Positions 8,035-15,968 of a DNA stretch of 24,631 bases are shown here, in pieces. The position numbers and the translations under genes are program-made. The first letter of the stretch is position 1. The number at the start of each line of letters is the position of its first letter. The notes beneath the pieces were generated by a model, which saw only the letters and a program-made list of their open reading frames with translations, was not told the DNA's origin and ran no database searches. The DNA lies in assembly GCA_964512955.1 (NCBI GenBank), contig CAZEKX010000028.1:1-24631 (forward strand), in the 5' to 3' direction. Source of the DNA: HGM04593 sp964512955 (GTDB lineage: Bacteria > Bacteroidota > Bacteroidia > Bacteroidales > Bacteroidaceae).

Positions 8035-8628
8035 ATGAAAAAGATTATCCCCTTGGTGCTTTTGCTCATAGCAACCACCACTGCTTCGGCACAGTTATTT
8101 AAGAAAAAAGATAAGATAGTAGAGCCACAGTATCAGATTGGTGCAGTACCGGTAGATGAGAATGGACGTATTACATTCAACGAAACCATCCCTGCAACAG
8201 GAATGAGTAAGGAGGAGATAAAAGAGAAAGTTGACGCATGGTTCGGCAAACGTTTTGTAAAACCTACTGTTATTGGCGCAAAGCGTTACGAGACCAGTAA
8301 CCCGGCGATACTGGAGGCAAAAGTTGAGGAATATCTGGTTTTTACCAAAAAGTTGTTTGTGCTGAACAGAACAAGAATATACTATTTTCTTACAATAACA
8401 TGCGAGGAGGGAGCATGTAACATGAATATCTCTCGCATAACATATTGGTACGACGAAGAGGACCCCAACGGCGGACTGAAATATAAAGCCGAAGAGTTGA
8501 TTACCGACGATATTGCATTCAACAAGGATAAAAAGTTGAAAAAGTACAACGGAAACTTCCGTCGTAAGACTATAGACATGAAGAACACTCTTGTAGAGGA
8601 ACTTAAAAGTATACTTTCATCAAAATAA
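8035..8628 (+). CDS. DUF4468-family exported protein
   Basis: A 197-aa protein with a clear cleavable signal peptide (about 1-20, MKKIIPLVLLLIATTTASAQ). The mature part matches the DUF4468 pattern by eye: a segment FNETIPATGMSKEEIKEKVDAWFGKRF (about 45-71) that packs as strand-helix, then alternating strands (VEEYLVFTKKLFVLNRTRIYYFLTI) and a lysine-rich C-terminus. The family is common in Bacteroidota, is thought to adopt a TBP-like alpha/beta fold, and has no established biochemical function. It is the first gene of a dense operon of envelope proteins; the next gene starts 5 nt after the stop. Two closely spaced Cys in the middle (CEEGAC) could form a disulphide. Confidence 0.88.
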   Translation: MKKIIPLVLLLIATTTASAQLFKKKDKIVEPQYQIGAVPVDENGRITFNETIPATGMSKEEIKEKVDAWFGKRFVKPTVIGAKRYETSNPAILEAKVEEYLVFTKKLFVLNRTRIYYFLTITCEEGACNMNISRITYWYDEEDPNGGLKYKAEELITDDIAFNKDKKLKKYNGNFRRKTIDMKNTLVEELKSILSSK

Positions 8629-8633
8629 ACAAC

Positions 8634-8801
8634 GTGAGAACAGTACATAAAATAAGATATATTCTGAACATACTATTCTTGGTATGTACGGTTTTAACAC
8701 TTATATTCTATTTTACGGTAGATAACAATGCACTATTCTATTACACAGGAGTAGTTGCCTTGTCATTTAAAATGATTGAATTCATTCTTCGATTTATTTA
8801 A
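8634..8801 (+). CDS. Small GTG-start membrane protein (55 aa)
   Basis: An open frame beginning with GTG at 8634, 5 nt after the DUF4468 stop, and ending with TAA at 8799-8801, 4 nt before the porin ATG, fits precisely between its neighbours. It encodes 55 residues: a basic start (MRTVHKIRY), a hydrophobic segment (about 10-29, ILNILFLVCTVLTLIFYFTV), a short polar turn (DNN), and a second amphipathic-to-hydrophobic segment (about 33-55, ending MIEFILRFI). This suggests one or two membrane passes with the N-terminus in the cytoplasm. The tight spacing on both sides is the main argument that it is real. An ATG at 8772 in the same frame would give only 9 residues. I know of no family for it. Confidence 0.65.
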   Translation: MRTVHKIRYILNILFLVCTVLTLIFYFTVDNNALFYYTGVVALSFKMIEFILRFI

Positions 8802-8805
8802 CGAG

Positions 8806-11025
8806 ATGAACAGAATACTCATATACTTTTTACTGATAGTATTGCCTGTTGGTTTAAACGCACAAGGATTCAACACCTTGGGTTCAAACATAAGCAACAG
8901 TGGTAGTACAGGAGGATTTGGAAGCGGCGAAGTGTTCAACCCGTTTCACCACCAAAGAGACACCACAAAGTCGGGCGACATTGTAGTTCCCATGGATATT
9001 CGTCAATGGCACATAGATGAATTAATGGGCAACCAAATACCTGTAAATGCCGACACGTTGCAACACCTATACCAGAATTGGCACATGTCCGAGGGTATGA
9101 ATGGAGAATATAACTACCTTGGCAACATGGGTACACCCCGTCAATCGCGTATATTCTTCAACCGTCCGTCGGACACAAAGTACGATTTCATGCTCCCCTT
9201 CGATTACTTTTTCACACGTCCGGGAGAGTTCTTTTTTATGGATACTAAGTCGCCATACACAAACATCAGTTACAATGAATCGGGCGACAAGGTTACAGGC
9301 GACGACAGAGTAAGAGTATATTTTGCATCGAATGCCGGAAAAAAATTCGGTATTGGATTCTTGTTCGATTATTTATATGGCAGAGGACAGTACGACAATC
9401 AATCGACAGCCTACATGAATTTCTCTCTTTTTTCGTACTACAAGAGCGATAAATACAACTACCACCTATTGGCAAGTCGCTACCACATGAAATTGACAGA
9501 GAATGGCGGAATAGTAAATGACGAATATATTACCAACCCCGAAAACACCGATGGTTCGAGCAGCAACTTTGGTACAACCGACATTCCGGTTCACTTCGAC
9601 CGCACATGGAACAGAAACGAGTTATACACAGGCTATTTCACTCACAACTACAACTTTGGTTTCTACCGACAGGTGGCCAAGGACCTTTCGGGCGACAGTT
9701 TGACAAGTGAGATTACAAGGTTGATAACAGAGAGAGAGAAAGGACAACAGTTTACTGCATCCGATTCCACCATAGTAGCGGAACTTACAGACAGCATAGA
9801 TGCAAAGATTAAGAGAGAGGAGAAGTCGGACAACACCGAATACGAAAGACGGTTTATAAATGTTGCACGCATAACACACACTGCCGACTTTACAACCAAC
9901 CGCCACGAGTTTATAAATTACGATCCTCCGACAGACTACTATGCATCGAACTTTCTGCGCTACGACTCCATAAACAAAATAAACTATTTTGGAATAAAAA
10001 ACACCTTGGCACTATCGTTGAGCGAAGGATTCAGCAAGTGGGCTGTAGCCAATATCACAGCATACGCATCGTACGACTACAACAAATACACCATCCCCGA
10101 TACTACATCTAACGGTTTGGAGTACCGAGGCAAGTATAATGAGCACACCTTAGCGGTAGGAGGTATCATAGAGAGCAACCGTAGTAAGTATTTTAAGTAC
10201 AAGTTGCGTGGTGAGACAGCAATATCGGGAGAGGACCTTGGTGCTTTCCTTATCGAAGGTTCGGGAGAGGCAAACTTCAGACTGCTGAAACAAGATGTAC
10301 AGTTCAAAGCCAATGCATTTATAAAGAATAACCGTCCATCGTTCTTCTATCGCCATTTCCACTCGGAACATTATTGGTGGGACAAGAACAACCTCGACAA
10401 GGAGTTTCGTACACGTATAGGTGGCGAATTCAGTATTAAGAAGTGGCGTACAAAACTGAAAGTTGGGGTTGAGAATATAAAGAATTATACCTACTTGGCA
10501 AATAACAGCATACTCAATAAGAGCGGAAACGGATATTTGAGTAAGATTTCTGTTGCACAAGAGAGTGATAACATACAAGTACTGTCAGCAACACTTAATC
10601 AAGATTTCAAACTCGGTATCTTTCATTTGGATACAGAACTAACGTATCAAAAGACAAGCAACAACAATGTCCTGCCATTGCCCGACCTAAACGCATATGC
10701 CAACTTCTATATGAAGTTTAAGATAGCAAAGGTTCTGAACACCGAACTTGGTGCCGATGTACGCTACTTCACATCGTACTATGCCAACGACTACTCCCCC
10801 GAACTGGGACAGTTCTGTCAACAGAACCCGGCAGACAAAATTGAGATAGGAAACTACCCTGTTGTAAATGTGTATGCAAATTTCTTACTTAAACAGACAC
10901 GTTTCTATGTTATGTACTACCACGTGAATGAAGGAACAGGAAAAATGAACTATTTCCTTGCTCCGCACTACCCTCTTGCACCGGGAACATTGTGGTTGGG
11001 ACTCTCGTGGAATTTCTACAACTAA
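8806..11025 (+). CDS. Putative outer-membrane porin (Porin_10 type)
   Basis: A 739-aa predicted outer-membrane beta-barrel. The ATG at 8806 is chosen because it places a signal peptide at the very start (MNRILIYFLLIVLPVGLNAQ); an upstream in-frame ATG at 8776 would bury it and overlap the small gene. After a Gly/Ser/Asn-rich linker (about 21-55) the protein has many short alternating polar/aromatic strands with Tyr, Phe and Trp at strand ends (for example VRVYFASNAGKKFGIGFLFDYLYGRG), and it ends in the aromatic TLWLGLSWNFYN, as barrel proteins recognised by the BAM complex do. This matches the Bacteroidota 'putative porin' family. A charged stretch near residues 300-345 may be an extracellular or periplasmic loop. 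Substrate unknown. The oxidoreductase gene follows after 5 nt. Confidence 0.88.
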   Translation: MNRILIYFLLIVLPVGLNAQGFNTLGSNISNSGSTGGFGSGEVFNPFHHQRDTTKSGDIVVPMDIRQWHIDELMGNQIPVNADTLQHLYQNWHMSEGMNGEYNYLGNMGTPRQSRIFFNRPSDTKYDFMLPFDYFFTRPGEFFFMDTKSPYTNISYNESGDKVTGDDRVRVYFASNAGKKFGIGFLFDYLYGRGQYDNQSTAYMNFSLFSYYKSDKYNYHLLASRYHMKLTENGGIVNDEYITNPENTDGSSSNFGTTDIPVHFDRTWNRNELYTGYFTHNYNFGFYRQVAKDLSGDSLTSEITRLITEREKGQQFTASDSTIVAELTDSIDAKIKREEKSDNTEYERRFINVARITHTADFTTNRHEFINYDPPTDYYASNFLRYDSINKINYFGIKNTLALSLSEGFSKWAVANITAYASYDYNKYTIPDTTSNGLEYRGKYNEHTLAVGGIIESNRSKYFKYKLRGETAISGEDLGAFLIEGSGEANFRLLKQDVQFKANAFIKNNRPSFFYRHFHSEHYWWDKNNLDKEFRTRIGGEFSIKKWRTKLKVGVENIKNYTYLANNSILNKSGNGYLSKISVAQESDNIQVLSATLNQDFKLGIFHLDTELTYQKTSNNNVLPLPDLNAYANFYMKFKIAKVLNTELGADVRYFTSYYANDYSPELGQFCQQNPADKIEIGNYPVVNVYANFLLKQTRFYVMYYHVNEGTGKMNYFLAPHYPLAPGTLWLGLSWNFYN

Positions 11026-11030
11026 AAGCC

Positions 11031-12011
11031 ATGAACATAAATATAAAGTGGGGATTTATAGGCTGTGGTGAAGCCACAGAGAAGAAAAGCGGACCGGCAT
11101 TCAACCTTGTAAAAGGTTCAAGTGTTGTTGCTGTTATGGGACGAGACAAAGAAAAGACCAAGGAGTATGCCAAACGACATAACATTACACATTGGTACAC
11201 CGATGCACAGGAGTTGGTGGACGACCCCGATGTAAATGCAGTGTATATTGCAACACCACCTTCATCACATGCCACGTACGCCATAATGGCAATGAAAGCC
11301 GGCAAACCGGTATATGTAGAAAAACCTCTTGCCGCCAACTACGAAGATTGCGCACGCATAAACCGTATATCGCGTGAAACAGGAGTACCATGCTTTGTTG
11401 CATATTATCGCAGATATCTACCATACTTTTTAAAGGTAAAAGAGTTACTGCCTCGTTTAGGTAAGGTTCTGAATGTTCAGATACGTTTTGCTGTTCCCCC
11501 GCGCGACCTCGACTACAACCGCGACAACCTGCCATGGCGTGTACAACCCGACATTGCCGGTGGTGGTTACTTCTACGACCTTGCACCACACCAGTTGGAC
11601 CTGTTACAGGAGATGTTCGGATGCATTTTGGAGGCAGAAGGATACACTGCCAACCGCGGTGGGTTATACAAAGCAGAGGACACTGTAAGTGCATGCTTTA
11701 AGTTCGAGACCGGCATACCCGGTTCGGGTTCATGGTGTTTCGTGGCGAATGAATTGGCAAAAGAGGACCATATAGAAATTTTCGGCAGTAAGGGAACGCT
11801 TAAGTTTTCGGTATTCACTTTTGAGCCTATACAGTTCACCGGAGAAAATGGAACAGAAGAGTTCAAGGTTCCCAACCCCATATATGTTCAGTTACCACTC
11901 ATAAAGAATATTGTGGAACATTTGCAACATACCACGGTGTGTACCTGCGACAGTATAAGTGCCACACCCACAAACTGGGTTATGGACAAGATTTTAGGAA
12001 AAATCATTTAA
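11031..12011 (+). CDS. Gfo/Idh/MocA-family NAD(P)-dependent oxidoreductase
   Basis: A soluble 326-aa dehydrogenase of the glucose-fructose oxidoreductase / inositol dehydrogenase family. The ATG at 11031 is 5 nt after the porin stop and puts the Rossmann glycine motif where the family has it: GFIGCGEAT (8-16). Further landmarks are ATPPSSH (74-80), EKPLAANYED with the conserved Lys98 (97-106), and GGGYFYDLAPHQLD (177-190), whose Asp183 and His187 are positioned like the family's active-site pair. The C-terminal half is the usual alpha/beta substrate domain. The substrate is likely a sugar or cyclitol derivative but cannot be named. It is the only cytosolic metabolic enzyme in an operon of envelope proteins, which is curious but not informative on its own. 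Confidence 0.92.
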   Translation: MNINIKWGFIGCGEATEKKSGPAFNLVKGSSVVAVMGRDKEKTKEYAKRHNITHWYTDAQELVDDPDVNAVYIATPPSSHATYAIMAMKAGKPVYVEKPLAANYEDCARINRISRETGVPCFVAYYRRYLPYFLKVKELLPRLGKVLNVQIRFAVPPRDLDYNRDNLPWRVQPDIAGGGYFYDLAPHQLDLLQEMFGCILEAEGYTANRGGLYKAEDTVSACFKFETGIPGSGSWCFVANELAKEDHIEIFGSKGTLKFSVFTFEPIQFTGENGTEEFKVPNPIYVQLPLIKNIVEHLQHTTVCTCDSISATPTNWVMDKILGKII

Positions 12012-12036
12012 CCTGTTTTTTTGCAAATATTGCATT

Positions 12037-13131
12037 ATGTCTGTTGGCAATGTACATAAAATAATCATAAGGTTCATTACGACTATTGCCGTACTGTTAT
12101 GCGTGGTAAATGCAAATGCACAAAAAGACTCCACAAGCATATTCTACCACCCCGAAAGAATCATCGACTACACACACGAAAAGATGAAGAAAGCGGAGAA
12201 TATAATAGAGGAGCATCTTAACAAGAGAGACAGCCTTTACATTACACCCAATAAGTACAAACTCACACTCATGACGCAATACACCAATGCCTATGAGTAT
12301 TACCGTTTTGCATCACCCGACAACAAACAGAGCATAACCCTTTCACCCGATATAAACAATAAGTTAGGGTTCTACATTGGTTGGAAATGGCTTTTCTTCG
12401 GATGGTCTTTCGATGTGGACAAGAATAACACTAAAGCCGACTGGAATTTCAGTTTTTATACCTCGAAGGTTGGGTTCGACATCTTTTACAGAAAAAGAGA
12501 TGAGGGATTCAAGATTAGAAGTTTGGGGGGATTCAAGAACGAAGCAGGAAAAGACCTGCGCATAAGCAATAACCATTTCAATGGAATATCCGTTACACAG
12601 AAGGGAGTAAATGTATATTATATATTTAACAATAAACACTTTTCGTACCCTGCGGCATACAGCCAGACAACCAACCAACGCATAAGTTGCGGAACATTCA
12701 TCCTTGGATTCAATTACTCCGAACAGGCGTTTCACATAAACAACAATATGTTCTCCGACGAGATTCTTTCGGCAATGAACCCCGACTTCAAGATAAACAG
12801 TGTAAAATACAAGGATTACAGTATAAATTTAGGTTACTCCTACAACTGGGTATTTGCAAAGAACTGCCTCGCTAATATCTCAGCCACACCAGCCATTGGA
12901 TATAAGAACACCTCTTTTAAGTTCGAGATTAACAAAGAGTTCATCAAGAATATCAATTTCGACCTTATATTTCGTGCAGCACTGCTCTACAACAATGCAC
13001 GTTATTTTGCCGGAGCATCATTGGTGTCCCACACCTATTCCTACCGAAAAACCAACTTCTCGATAGTGAACGGGTTTGGAACATTCAATGTTTATACAGG
13101 TATATACCTGTTCCGTGACCAAAAAAGGTAA
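12037..13131 (+). CDS. DUF4421-family outer-membrane protein
   Basis: A 364-aa exported protein with a signal peptide of about 29 residues (ending VVNANAQ). After a helical, charged segment (about 40-70, HEKMKKAENIIEEHLNKRDSLY) the remainder looks like a beta-barrel: repeated 9-11 residue strands rich in Tyr, Phe and Asn (LGFYIGWKWLFFGWSFDVDKNN, about 111-132) and an aromatic/basic end (VYTGIYLFRDQKR). This corresponds to DUF4421, found in Bacteroidota and of unknown function. It is the last gene of the five-gene operon, 25 nt after the oxidoreductase; its TAA is immediately followed by the reverse-strand TAA of the FadL-like gene, with no base between them. Confidence 0.85.
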   Translation: MSVGNVHKIIIRFITTIAVLLCVVNANAQKDSTSIFYHPERIIDYTHEKMKKAENIIEEHLNKRDSLYITPNKYKLTLMTQYTNAYEYYRFASPDNKQSITLSPDINNKLGFYIGWKWLFFGWSFDVDKNNTKADWNFSFYTSKVGFDIFYRKRDEGFKIRSLGGFKNEAGKDLRISNNHFNGISVTQKGVNVYYIFNNKHFSYPAAYSQTTNQRISCGTFILGFNYSEQAFHINNNMFSDEILSAMNPDFKINSVKYKDYSINLGYSYNWVFAKNCLANISATPAIGYKNTSFKFEINKEFIKNINFDLIFRAALLYNNARYFAGASLVSHTYSYRKTNFSIVNGFGTFNVYTGIYLFRDQKR

Positions 13132-14652
13132 TTAAAATCGTCCGCCTATTGTAACCATAAAATGGTTGCGTACATTTTCAACCTTTGCTGCAGGATTCAC
13201 AATTTCGGAATCGTAATATGGATAAAACTCAGAGTTCTGAATAGAGAGTTTATAAGCCGCATCGATATAGAAGTTACCACTGTTATAACCCATACCCAAT
13301 GTTACGATATTTCTGTCGAATGAATTTTGATATTCCGTATTGGTATCTGTTGTAGAGAACATATACTTTGCTGCACTCTTTTTGAATGGAGCCGACATAT
13401 AATTATATCCGCAACGCAAACTAAAATTGTCGTCAAGACGCAGTTCTGCACCAATGCGGAAGGTGTTCACATTGCACATATTACTTTCAAACTCCTCTTC
13501 CAAACCATCCATATCACCACCACCCGAGTACGACATGCCCACATCGGTATAATCGGCAAACTCATATTCTGCATTCAGAGCAAGAAAAGTACCAAAGGTA
13601 TAACTTGCACTTGCATTAAAGCGCCAAGGTGTCCTGAAGTGATAATCGACGTAATAGTCGTCTCCGTAGGCTTCGGCATCACGAGTATCCATGTAGAAGT
13701 CGTCATAAGGTCCCTCTATCAAAGCCGAAGAACGGTCGGTCAGTGAATACCATGTAGGTGAATGAATAGCAATTCCTAATTTAAACGGAGAGGATTCGAA
13801 AGGACGGAATATGGCACCCAACTTTACATCGAAACCCGAGCCTCGTGTCTCGTACCAATTATGAAGAGTATATATAGCACTCTCGGCATCATCCTCACCA
13901 TAGTAGGAATAACGGTTATAATTCACATCATAAAAACCCATTGTAAGACCTAGATATACACGGTCGTCAATATTTACAGATATATTACAGTCAAACTCAT
14001 TCACACCGCCATCCTCTTCGGAGTAATAACAAACAGCATCGGGAAGGTAAAGAGGTGCGCCGTTCTCATCGAGCAAACCACCATCGCAGCCCAAGAGAGG
14101 CAACCAAAAATCTCTTAGATTGGTGTAGTTCTTATATGTTATTCCCATTGGGTCGAAGTCGGATAGGTTGAAGAGTTCCTGCATCTGATACATTTGTGAG
14201 AACTGTACCCACCCTTCGGAATCGTTGTACCCGCCTGCTCCCGACATTTCAAACTCCTTTGAGAAGTTATTACGACGTCTATAATTTATACCGATATTGA
14301 AATATTTCAGACCGGTATCGGAGAAGTTGTTTGCAAGTACAATACCGAAATTATCGAACGAGGCATACGTATTATTGTTTTTATTAGTTGTACCAAGATA
14401 GTTCACCTTGCTGTCTATCGTATTTAAACCGGCAGATATTGCAATATCGTTTCCACGATAAAGTGCTATTCCGGCAGGGTTTGTTCCCATAACCGATATG
14501 TCGGCACCCAAAGCACCCATTGAACCACCCATACCAACAAAGCGGGCTGTACCGGTTAGGTCGTCATCCATTAACCTTGTCATTTCGTATGTACTCTGTG
14601 CATTTACACCAATCACAGCAAAAAGCATCAACAAGAACGCATATCTTTTCAT
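13132..14652 (-). CDS. FadL/OmpP1-family outer-membrane transport protein
   Basis: A 506-aa outer-membrane barrel related to FadL/TodX, often named 'hemin receptor' or 'outer membrane protein transport protein' in Bacteroidota. I start at the ATG at 14652 (MKRYAFLLMLFAVIGVNAQ, a clean signal peptide). AAAGGAG lies 7 nt upstream, an unusually good Shine-Dalgarno for this phylum. Longer starts at 14658 or 14685 are possible; the last would overlap the previous stop by one base. The mature N-terminus has the family hallmark GTARFVGMGGSMGALGAD (about 34-51) and NPAG (about 58-61), the segment that forms the N-terminal hatch and the NPA motif in FadL. The protein ends in strand pattern NHFMVTIGGRF with a terminal Phe. 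Substrates are probably hydrophobic; heme specificity is not supported by the sequence. Confidence 0.9.
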   Translation of the reverse strand: MKRYAFLLMLFAVIGVNAQSTYEMTRLMDDDLTGTARFVGMGGSMGALGADISVMGTNPAGIALYRGNDIAISAGLNTIDSKVNYLGTTNKNNNTYASFDNFGIVLANNFSDTGLKYFNIGINYRRRNNFSKEFEMSGAGGYNDSEGWVQFSQMYQMQELFNLSDFDPMGITYKNYTNLRDFWLPLLGCDGGLLDENGAPLYLPDAVCYYSEEDGGVNEFDCNISVNIDDRVYLGLTMGFYDVNYNRYSYYGEDDAESAIYTLHNWYETRGSGFDVKLGAIFRPFESSPFKLGIAIHSPTWYSLTDRSSALIEGPYDDFYMDTRDAEAYGDDYYVDYHFRTPWRFNASASYTFGTFLALNAEYEFADYTDVGMSYSGGGDMDGLEEEFESNMCNVNTFRIGAELRLDDNFSLRCGYNYMSAPFKKSAAKYMFSTTDTNTEYQNSFDRNIVTLGMGYNSGNFYIDAAYKLSIQNSEFYPYYDSEIVNPAAKVENVRNHFMVTIGGRF

Positions 14653-14684
14653 AATCATACTCCTTTCTATTAAACATTCAACCA

Positions 14685-15782
14685 TTATCGTCGACCGCCA
14701 CGGGAACCACCACGGGAAACAGCACCCGAACTGCTACGTGAATTACTGCTACGTGAAACAGAAGAACTACTGCGGGAACTGCTGCGGGAACTACTGCGAG
14801 AAACAGAACTCAAAGAGTTTTTGTTATTATCTCTTCCTACACTCGATGAACGCGATGTGCTACGTGTACTACTTGGACGGTCGTATGTATTACTGTTCTT
14901 TTTCTCGGAACGACTGACACCGGTTCTGCGGTTTTCACTCTTTGTATTAGTTGTACTGCGACGTACTGTATTTTGTTTATTGTCTGTATTCACACTGCTT
15001 GTACTGCGACGTACACCGGTTCTGCCATTACTGCCTACATTTATAGTATTATTGCGTTGTACCCCTGTTCTGCGATTATCGTCCTGCAGCCTTGCAGTTT
15101 CCCTACCCACGACATTGGCAGTACCTGTACCACGGCGTCCGATACCGGTTGTACCTGTTTTTAGGTTTGCAAATGTAGGACGGCTATTACCCCTGTACGA
15201 CGGAGCAACATGCACCGGTCCATGATGATTCCACCCCGGATGCCATGCCGTGTGCCAATGTGGATGATGGTGGTGATGATGAAAACCCCAATAGTAGGGA
15301 GAGTCCCAACAACCATGCCAATTGTACCAACCCCAAGAACCAAAAGAGATATGCCACGACCACGAAGGGTAGTATGTGGTGTAATATATATTATCGTTAT
15401 ATACATCCCAATACCATGGACTGCTTAACAGCACAAGTCCCGGAGTATGAAAACGTACAATTCTTGTGGTATATTCATAATCATCGTCGGAATAGGCGTA
15501 ATTATCATTTTCGCTTACATTGTACTCTTCATCTTCGTACGAATAATCGTATTCCGACGACATTGCCGAAGAGGTATTACGTCTGTTATACTCATCTTCG
15601 TCCCGACCATTTACAATAGAACTGTTTCCTATATGCAATTCTCTACCCGAATAGTTGGTACTTTCGGTTATCTGAATCTTTTTCTCTTCACTTTTCTTAT
15701 TTGGAATAAAGTACAAATCGTTTACCTGTGCCATTACGCCCAAAGGGAGAAGCAAAACCAGAGTTAAAATAAAATATTTCAT
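14685..15782 (-). CDS. Exported low-complexity protein with aromatic/His-rich core and Ser/Arg-rich tail
   Basis: I start at the ATG at 15782 (MKYFILTLVLLLPLGVMAQ, standard signal peptide; 365 aa). An ATG six codons upstream (15800) is possible, but it sits at the start site predicted from a weak -7 box (TAATTTAG, 15812-15805). The mature protein has an acidic Tyr/Asp/Glu-rich stretch (about 65-105), an aromatic block rich in Trp and Tyr, a histidine cluster (GFHHHHHHPHWH) and then a basic Arg/Thr/Asn/Ser region ending in dozens of Ser-Arg-Ser units and GGSRGGRR. The composition suggests a mostly disordered protein that could bind divalent metals or polyanions such as DNA or LPS; that is inference. 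I recognise no family. The FadL-like gene starts 32 nt downstream, so they are likely co-transcribed. Confidence 0.8.
   Translation of the reverse strand: MKYFILTLVLLLPLGVMAQVNDLYFIPNKKSEEKKIQITESTNYSGRELHIGNSSIVNGRDEDEYNRRNTSSAMSSEYDYSYEDEEYNVSENDNYAYSDDDYEYTTRIVRFHTPGLVLLSSPWYWDVYNDNIYYTTYYPSWSWHISFGSWGWYNWHGCWDSPYYWGFHHHHHHPHWHTAWHPGWNHHGPVHVAPSYRGNSRPTFANLKTGTTGIGRRGTGTANVVGRETARLQDDNRRTGVQRNNTINVGSNGRTGVRRSTSSVNTDNKQNTVRRSTTNTKSENRRTGVSRSEKKNSNTYDRPSSTRSTSRSSSVGRDNNKNSLSSVSRSSSRSSSRSSSSVSRSSNSRSSSGAVSRGGSRGGRR
14688..14816 (-). repeat. Short degenerate tandem repeats encoding Ser-Arg units
   Basis: On the plus strand, units such as CTGCGGGAA, CTGCTACGTGAA and CTACTGCGAGAA alternate at 9-12 nt spacing, encoding Ser-Ser-Arg and Ser-Arg-Ser on the minus strand at the C-terminus of the low-complexity protein. 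All indels in such units would be multiples of three, so length variation between strains would stay in frame. Confidence 0.6.
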
Positions 15783-15873
15783 AGGGCTCTTATTTTTCAT
15801 GTTGCTAAATTACATATAAAAAACCATCGTCATTCGGAAAATTCCCTATAAAAAAGTGGGAGATTCCCTATTT

Positions 15874-15915
15874 ACAAACAGAGTATACCCAATTAGTTGG
15901 GTACACTCTGTTTGT
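15874..15915 (-). terminator. Strong hairpin at the end of the ilv operon
   Basis: A 19-bp inverted repeat (arms 15874-15892 and 15897-15915; one mismatched pair, loop of 4) lies about 54 nt after the ilvC stop, between ilvC and the next minus-strand gene. No run of T follows on the minus strand (AAATAGGG), so it is not a textbook U-tract terminator, but position and stability suggest a termination or mRNA 3'-end protection role. Confidence 0.6.
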
Positions 15916-15968
15916 AGGTTGAAATTCCAAGATAGAAACCTTAGAATTATATTTACAATAATGAAATA

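Noticed and set aside
15805..15840. Full promoter for the His-rich gene
   Set aside because: Only a mismatched -7 box (TAATTTAG) is present, with no TTTG at the right distance; used only as weak support for the start codon.
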